From contig JAHFIE010000011.1 in the NCBI GenBank assembly GCA_023246565.1, forward strand, positions 1-19,708: 19,708 nt of DNA. The letters run 5' to 3'. Of this stretch, positions 15,469 to 19,708 are shown one piece after another. Numbering within the stretch: the first letter of the stretch is position 1; each line of letters opens with the position of its first letter. This DNA comes from Candidatus Magasanikiibacteriota bacterium (GTDB lineage: Bacteria; Patescibacteriota; Patescibacteriia; Magasanikbacterales; UBA922). A model generated the notes under the pieces. The model was not told where the DNA came from and did no database searches. It saw only the letters and a list, made by a program, of their open reading frames with translations. Both the position numbers and the translations under genes were made by a program.

Positions 15469-16596
15469 TTAAAAAACCTGGTAAGGGTTAATACTCGTTC
15501 GAAGCGCTTCCTCAAGTTTGGCAATGTCGATCAATGAGGCTAAAAAATAATCAACCTTTGCCATGGCAATAAATAGCCGCAGATATGTTTTTTCCGAACC
15601 ATGGATAGCATCAAGCATTTCTTGATCAGATGAACCAAAAAACAAGGCATCAGTAAAATTATAAAGAGAGTAACCATATTTTTGAAACAAAGGTTTAAGT
15701 TCTGGCTCAAGCTTAAAAATATAACCTAAATGCTCTTGAGAGCGAAGAAGATCTTGGTATAACGAGGGGGCAAAAGGAGGTTCAAATCCAATAATCGTGA
15801 TATCACGTTCTCGGGCTTCAGAAAGAAAAAGGGATAATTCTTCAAGTGCCTGTGGGTTAATACCATCACTAAAAAATTTTCCATCCCATTCAATAATAGA
15901 ACGCAGATGTTCTTCAGAAGTACTCTTCATGAGTATTGCATCAAGTCGGCTTCCGTCATTTCTAAAACCATTATTATTCATTAGGGCATTGAGACCAATA
16001 CGCCTAGTTTCATCATACTGTTTCAGGGTATGGATAGAAAATTTATTTTGAAACCAATCATGATATAGTGTTGGCCATTTCATGGCCATGATACGAATCG
16101 CGGCATCATAAGTATCATAACGCTCAAACGAGTCTTCATCGAGCACAGAAGCATCCCAACGGGCACTAAAAAAATTATGATCAAGACCAATGATGATAAG
16201 GTTTGGTTCTTGACCACGAGGAATTTTTTCTAAAAAAATCCGAAAATCTTTTAATCGGGATACCCCACCTCCTGCGTTATAAAAAGACGCTACATCAGAA
16301 AAAAATACAGAACGAATTTGCATCGTACGAGAACTTCCCAATACCAAAACACGCGGTGTCCGTTCTAAAACCGAATGGAGTTTATAATAAAAAATAGGGT
16401 TGGTGTACGCTAAACCCAGAAGTATTGGCTCACCGGATTTTTGTCGTTTAATGATTGAATCAATGGATACAGCTTCTCCTGAACGAATAAAAAGATAGAA
16501 AGTAAACGCAAAAAATATCAGATACGGAAAAGAAAAAATAAGTGCTTTTTTAATAAATTTCTTTACCTCACTAAAATCTTCTGGTCCACTCCTCAT
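15469..16596 (-). CDS. Membrane-anchored SGNH/DltD-like protein, MBOAT partner
   Basis: A 375-aa protein with an uncleaved N-terminal anchor (hydrophobic residues 17-37) and the rest predicted outside the membrane. VLVLGSSRT (83-91) is a Block I-like nucleophile motif in the GSS form seen in DltD. IIIGLDHNFF (134-143) is a possible oxyanion region, and LDAIH (328-332) gives the Asp329/His332 pair of the C-terminal DxxH motif. It lies 3 nt downstream of an MBOAT gene. In alginate, cellulose and teichoic-acid systems an MBOAT protein passes an acyl group across the membrane and an SGNH-like partner places it on the polymer. By analogy this protein would acylate an exported glycan. Overall similarity to named families is low, so the family label is tentative. 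Confidence 0.7.
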   Translation of the reverse strand: MRSGPEDFSEVKKFIKKALIFSFPYLIFFAFTFYLFIRSGEAVSIDSIIKRQKSGEPILLGLAYTNPIFYYKLHSVLERTPRVLVLGSSRTMQIRSVFFSDVASFYNAGGGVSRLKDFRIFLEKIPRGQEPNLIIIGLDHNFFSARWDASVLDEDSFERYDTYDAAIRIMAMKWPTLYHDWFQNKFSIHTLKQYDETRRIGLNALMNNNGFRNDGSRLDAILMKSTSEEHLRSIIEWDGKFFSDGINPQALEELSLFLSEARERDITIIGFEPPFAPSLYQDLLRSQEHLGYIFKLEPELKPLFQKYGYSLYNFTDALFFGSSDQEMLDAIHGSEKTYLRLFIAMAKVDYFLASLIDIAKLEEALRTSINPYQVF

Positions 16597-16599
16597 ACC

Positions 16600-18042
16600 T
16601 TAAAATTGAAAATAGATAAACGGCGCTGTTCCAAAATCACCAAAATATAAAATCCATGCAATAAGCGCATAATACATCGGCCAGGTAAACCAGACTGGCA
16701 AACGTTCCCATTGCAAACGACGTACGTCATTGTGACGAATTATTTCTCCGATAAAGAAAACCGCGATCGAAAAAAACAAAAACAAGTGGATTGCAAAAAT
16801 ATAATAAAGAAAATCATACTGAAAAAATCGTCCCCCATCCAAAGATATTTTTATTATGATTTCAAATGCCTTCGGTAAAGACTCTGCCCGAAAAAAAATC
16901 CATGAAAAGCATACAACCAAAAATGTACTTATGACTCGAAGCGGTTTCAACAAATGTCCCATTAATCCAGGCACTAAAGAATCATGAATCTTTTGTCTGC
17001 TTTTTTTGACCATGACTTCAATACTTACAAAAAAACCGTGCAACAAACCCCAGACAACAAACGTCCATTGAGCACCATGCCATAACCCAGTTAACGCAAA
17101 CACAATAAAAATATTAATCATCGTTCGAACGATTCCTTTTTTATTTCCTCCAAGAGGAATATACACATAATCCCGAAACCATTGGTAGAGCGTGATGTGC
17201 CAACGTTGCCAAAATTCACGTACTGATTGGGCGAAATAGGGCAGGTTAAAATTTTCAGAAAGATGAAATCCCATCACCCTCGCCGCGCCACGGGCAATGT
17301 CCACATATCCTGAAAAATCCGCGTAAATTTGAATCGCAAAATACAAGGTAGCTATAGCAAGGATCCTTCCTTCGGGTAAGGTTGGTGCATCATACGCAGC
17401 GCGAACAACAAATGCCAGTTTGTTGGCCACAACGAGTTTCTTGAAAAAACCCCAGAGCATCAGGCGCAAACCACTGATTACTCGTTGGGCATCAAACTGA
17501 TGTTCCTTTTTTAATTGGGGGAGTAAATGGTGCGCTCGTTCAATCGGTCCAGCAACAAGCTGCGGATAGAACAAAACAAAAAGAGCATAGTATCCCAAAT
17601 GCCGCTCAGCTCTTTGCTGACCACGATACACATCAATGGTATAACTCATGGCTTGAAACGTGTGGAATGACAGCCCAACTGGTAATACGATTTCTAATAA
17701 TGAAAGCGAATACTGCCAATTAAAAAACTGCGCTATTTGATGAACATTTTCAGCAATAAAATTACCATATTTAAAAAAGAGTAGACAACCCAGATTAATA
17801 ACAATACTTGTCATGAGATACCATTTTCGTTGTGTACCAACTGATCGTTCAATCAAAATTCCTGCCACGTAATCAACACTAATAATCAGAAACAAAATCA
17901 AGATATAAGCCGGTACAAGACTCAGGTAAAAAAAACAACTCGCGAGTAATAAAAAAAACCACCGCCATTGCGGTCGGATCATAAAATAAAGAACCGTGGT
18001 TACGGGAAAAAATACTAAAAAATTGATTGAATTAAAGAGCAT
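16600..18042 (-). CDS. MBOAT-family O-acyltransferase (AlgI/DltB-like)
   Basis: A 480-aa polytopic membrane protein with about ten hydrophobic segments and the AlgI opening MLFNSINFLVFF. Diagnostic motifs are PVGLSFHTFQAMSYTIDVYR (121-140), FYPQLVAGPIER (158-169), IYADFSGYVDIARG (239-252), REFWQRWHITL (275-285, His282), YIPLGGN (294-300) and the catalytic GLWHGA (319-324, His322). AlgI/DltB proteins take an acyl group from a cytoplasmic donor and deliver it to an extracytoplasmic acceptor. It overlaps the preceding GT-C-like gene by 11 nt and is followed after 3 nt by an SGNH/DltD-like protein, the usual partner arrangement. All key His residues are present, so it should be active; O-acetylation of the surface glycan is the likely outcome. 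Confidence 0.92.
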   Translation of the reverse strand: MLFNSINFLVFFPVTTVLYFMIRPQWRWFFLLLASCFFYLSLVPAYILILFLIISVDYVAGILIERSVGTQRKWYLMTSIVINLGCLLFFKYGNFIAENVHQIAQFFNWQYSLSLLEIVLPVGLSFHTFQAMSYTIDVYRGQQRAERHLGYYALFVLFYPQLVAGPIERAHHLLPQLKKEHQFDAQRVISGLRLMLWGFFKKLVVANKLAFVVRAAYDAPTLPEGRILAIATLYFAIQIYADFSGYVDIARGAARVMGFHLSENFNLPYFAQSVREFWQRWHITLYQWFRDYVYIPLGGNKKGIVRTMINIFIVFALTGLWHGAQWTFVVWGLLHGFFVSIEVMVKKSRQKIHDSLVPGLMGHLLKPLRVISTFLVVCFSWIFFRAESLPKAFEIIIKISLDGGRFFQYDFLYYIFAIHLFLFFSIAVFFIGEIIRHNDVRRLQWERLPVWFTWPMYYALIAWILYFGDFGTAPFIYFQF

Positions 18043-19708
18043 AAAGAATTATGCCAGAATTTTCAGTTATGATTGTTTTATTCGGCAAGAATGACAGATC
18101 CCATTCAGGATTTTTATGCTGATCCCAAACAAGATATCGTACTCCGTACTTTTTTAACAATGATGCAATCCCGCCCGGTGAATCAACAATAGTCTTATAT
18201 TCTTTTGTTAAAGCAAACAAAATCTCCTCTCGTTTTCCCTTGATTACGTCACTAGTTTGATTGGCTGCGATCTGGTTTTCATAATCAAAGTATTCCAAGC
18301 CCGAAGCATATCCTTCGATGGCTTTATATATTCCCCCATAAAACCAGGTCGGATTGTGTCCATAGGTCGCGATCATTGTTGGAGTATTCATTACGGTACG
18401 TATATAATTCGCAAAATCAGTCCGCGCGTCCTTATTAAGATACATATACACAAAAAGCGCATGGTGGATTCTTTCCAGCGGAATATTTGCCAGCACAAAA
18501 CCGCGAGCCCAAAATAGATCATGGGGGGTGTAGATAGTAAATAAAAATTGATCCATGGTATCTGCTGCCAAAATAACACCTGGCTTCTTATCCTTATTTA
18601 ACTGGTCAATAATCGGTCGATACTTTTGCCAATACTGTTTGGTTACCAGGTTTGTTTTCGCAGCTCGGTATTGACCAATCGCTGTGTTACTAAAAATCAC
18701 CAGCAGAAAAAACAGTACGACCATCCGATATATTCGTGTTGAGGAAAGCCATGGCCACAATCCATAAAGAACAATAATGATGATGATTGGAACAATAAAA
18801 TGAGAATAATAATGGCCTGATTGCAAAACAATACCGGTTATGACTTGCTGGTTCATAGTCACCCAACTAGCCATGATAAACGATAAAAATAATGAAAGAA
18901 TGGCCGTATTCTTCTCTCGACGAAAGAATAGAACAAGAATAATTGTTGCAATGACAAGCGCGACTGACCAAAAGGGCTTGTGGTGATATTCAATCCAATG
19001 AAAATAGCGGAGCTGTTCCCCGGAACGAGAAAAAAAATTTTGCACCAATGGAATCCAACTATAGGCGCCGAGGACAATTCCCGTACTAAATAGTACAGCA
19101 ATCTTTCGCGCCATAGACCAATCTCTCTTGAAGAGATAAGCACCCAATAGAAAGGTGGTGAGAACAGCTACGAATGACCAGGCGTAAAAATATACATAAA
19201 ATAAAACACCAAAAAAGATTCCCGCGAATACTGTTGAACGCCACGTTGGAAAAAGGAGAGTCTTGAGGAGAGCGTTATAATAAAAAAATGTAAAAAGAAG
19301 AGGTACATAGGGAGAAAACGCCCGACTATAAACATTAATTGAAAAAAAATCACTTGGTGAGACAAAAGCATAACCACCAATAATCATTGCCGCCGACAGA
19401 GCACTCAACAGTTTATTCTTTGATACTTGCCAAACAAACCAGTAGATAAGAAGAACTAAACCAAAAACTCCAATACCATTAAAAACAGCATAGAGCATCG
19501 GAATCGATACCGTGCCAAGTCCAAGCCAACGAATTGGCAGAAGCACAGCATACTCAACATAGGTAAAATACGGATCTTGTTCATCTTTACCTTCGGCAAG
19601 AAGTGGATTACCCAAGTGATTACCATCAATGATTTCTCTTCCTCGTGACAAATACCATAATTCATCAAGGCCATGACTCGCAATAGTTATACCTTCGTAA
19701 TCATTGGA
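18032..19708 (-). CDS. Polytopic GT-C-like membrane protein, 5' end outside the window
   Basis: The frame is open from the window edge through a stop at 18034-18032, giving 558 visible residues. A TTG at 19651 could be read as a start, but the preceding 19 codons (beginning SNDYEGITIASHG) continue as sensible protein, so I treat the gene as truncated by the edge. The N-terminal visible part, with NDYEG and nearby HGLDELW, looks like an extracytoplasmic loop of a GT-C enzyme, where acidic residues bind metal and lipid-phosphate sugar. About nine hydrophobic segments follow, up to about residue 340. A soluble C-terminal domain of some 210 residues then ends GVRYLVWDQHK..., as in several GT-C or YfhO-like proteins. 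It may be a glycosyltransferase or oligosaccharyltransferase; no specific family is recognised. Confidence 0.65.
   Translation of the reverse strand, partial: SNDYEGITIASHGLDELWYLSRGREIIDGNHLGNPLLAEGKDEQDPYFTYVEYAVLLPIRWLGLGTVSIPMLYAVFNGIGVFGLVLLIYWFVWQVSKNKLLSALSAAMIIGGYAFVSPSDFFSINVYSRAFSPYVPLLFTFFYYNALLKTLLFPTWRSTVFAGIFFGVLFYVYFYAWSFVAVLTTFLLGAYLFKRDWSMARKIAVLFSTGIVLGAYSWIPLVQNFFSRSGEQLRYFHWIEYHHKPFWSVALVIATIILVLFFRREKNTAILSLFLSFIMASWVTMNQQVITGIVLQSGHYYSHFIVPIIIIIVLYGLWPWLSSTRIYRMVVLFFLLVIFSNTAIGQYRAAKTNLVTKQYWQKYRPIIDQLNKDKKPGVILAADTMDQFLFTIYTPHDLFWARGFVLANIPLERIHHALFVYMYLNKDARTDFANYIRTVMNTPTMIATYGHNPTWFYGGIYKAIEGYASGLEYFDYENQIAANQTSDVIKGKREEILFALTKEYKTIVDSPGGIASLLKKYGVRYLVWDQHKNPEWDLSFLPNKTIITENSGIILYAL

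Noticed and set aside
15451..15475. Possible terminator after the SGNH gene (T-run at its 3' end)
   Set aside because: The T-run is part of the last codons and stop, and no stem precedes it.
1..19708. CRISPR arrays, tRNA/rRNA genes, insertion sequences, attachment sites
   Set aside because: No direct repeat series, no tRNA-like cloverleaf, no transposase or terminal inverted repeats were seen. Nearly every base is within a gene of the cluster.

Overview
The window is a single, densely packed gene cluster read entirely on the minus strand: 17 genes, two of them cut by the window edges. They are separated by 2-17 nt or overlap by 4-14 nt, with one exception, a 66-nt gap at 15403-15468. It is a surface-glycan or glycoprotein-sugar locus centred on nonulosonic (sialic-acid-like) sugars. 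TGA, TAG and TAA all act as stops and TGG is used for Trp, so the standard bacterial code applies. The DNA is AT-rich (about 40% GC by eye). Shine-Dalgarno sequences are nearly absent, and every one of the 16 visible start codons is preceded by T. Extreme packing, weak ribosome binding sites and this kind of glycan locus suggest a Candidate Phyla Radiation (Patescibacteria) genome. That is an inference; there is no rRNA or ribosomal-protein gene here to prove it.

Layout in the direction of transcription (high to low coordinates). (1) 19708-15469: a polytopic GT-C-like membrane protein (5' end beyond the window), an AlgI/DltB-type MBOAT O-acyltransferase, and a membrane-anchored SGNH/DltD-like partner. 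(2) A very good sigma-70-type promoter at 15450-15422 starts the second unit. (3) 15402-10550: an SpsF-like nucleotidyltransferase fused to a glutamate-1-semialdehyde-aminomutase-like aminotransferase, a PtmA-like SDR, and a NeuB/SAF synthase fused to a sugar isomerase/epimerase TIM barrel. (4) 10540-8263: three consecutive, unrelated SAM methyltransferases. (5) 8266-5027: an MsbA/PglK-like ABC exporter and a KpsS-like (Capsule_synth) glycosyltransferase. (6) 5040-1: pseB, pseC, a FemAB/BioF2-like acyltransferase, pseI, a PseH-like GNAT, and the beginning of an SDR.

How the genes may work together: PseB, PseC, a GNAT and PseI make most of the pseudaminic acid route from UDP-GlcNAc. The UDP-sugar hydrolase PseG and a dedicated CMP-sugar synthetase PseF are not visible. 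A second, differently built synthase module (NTase-aminotransferase fusion, SDR, NeuB-SAF-TIM fusion) implies a second alpha-keto-acid sugar, which I consider the most novel candidate system in the window. The methyltransferases, FemAB-like enzyme and MBOAT/SGNH pair would decorate the sugars. The KpsS-like enzyme could transfer a nonulosonate, and the ABC exporter could flip the lipid-linked product.
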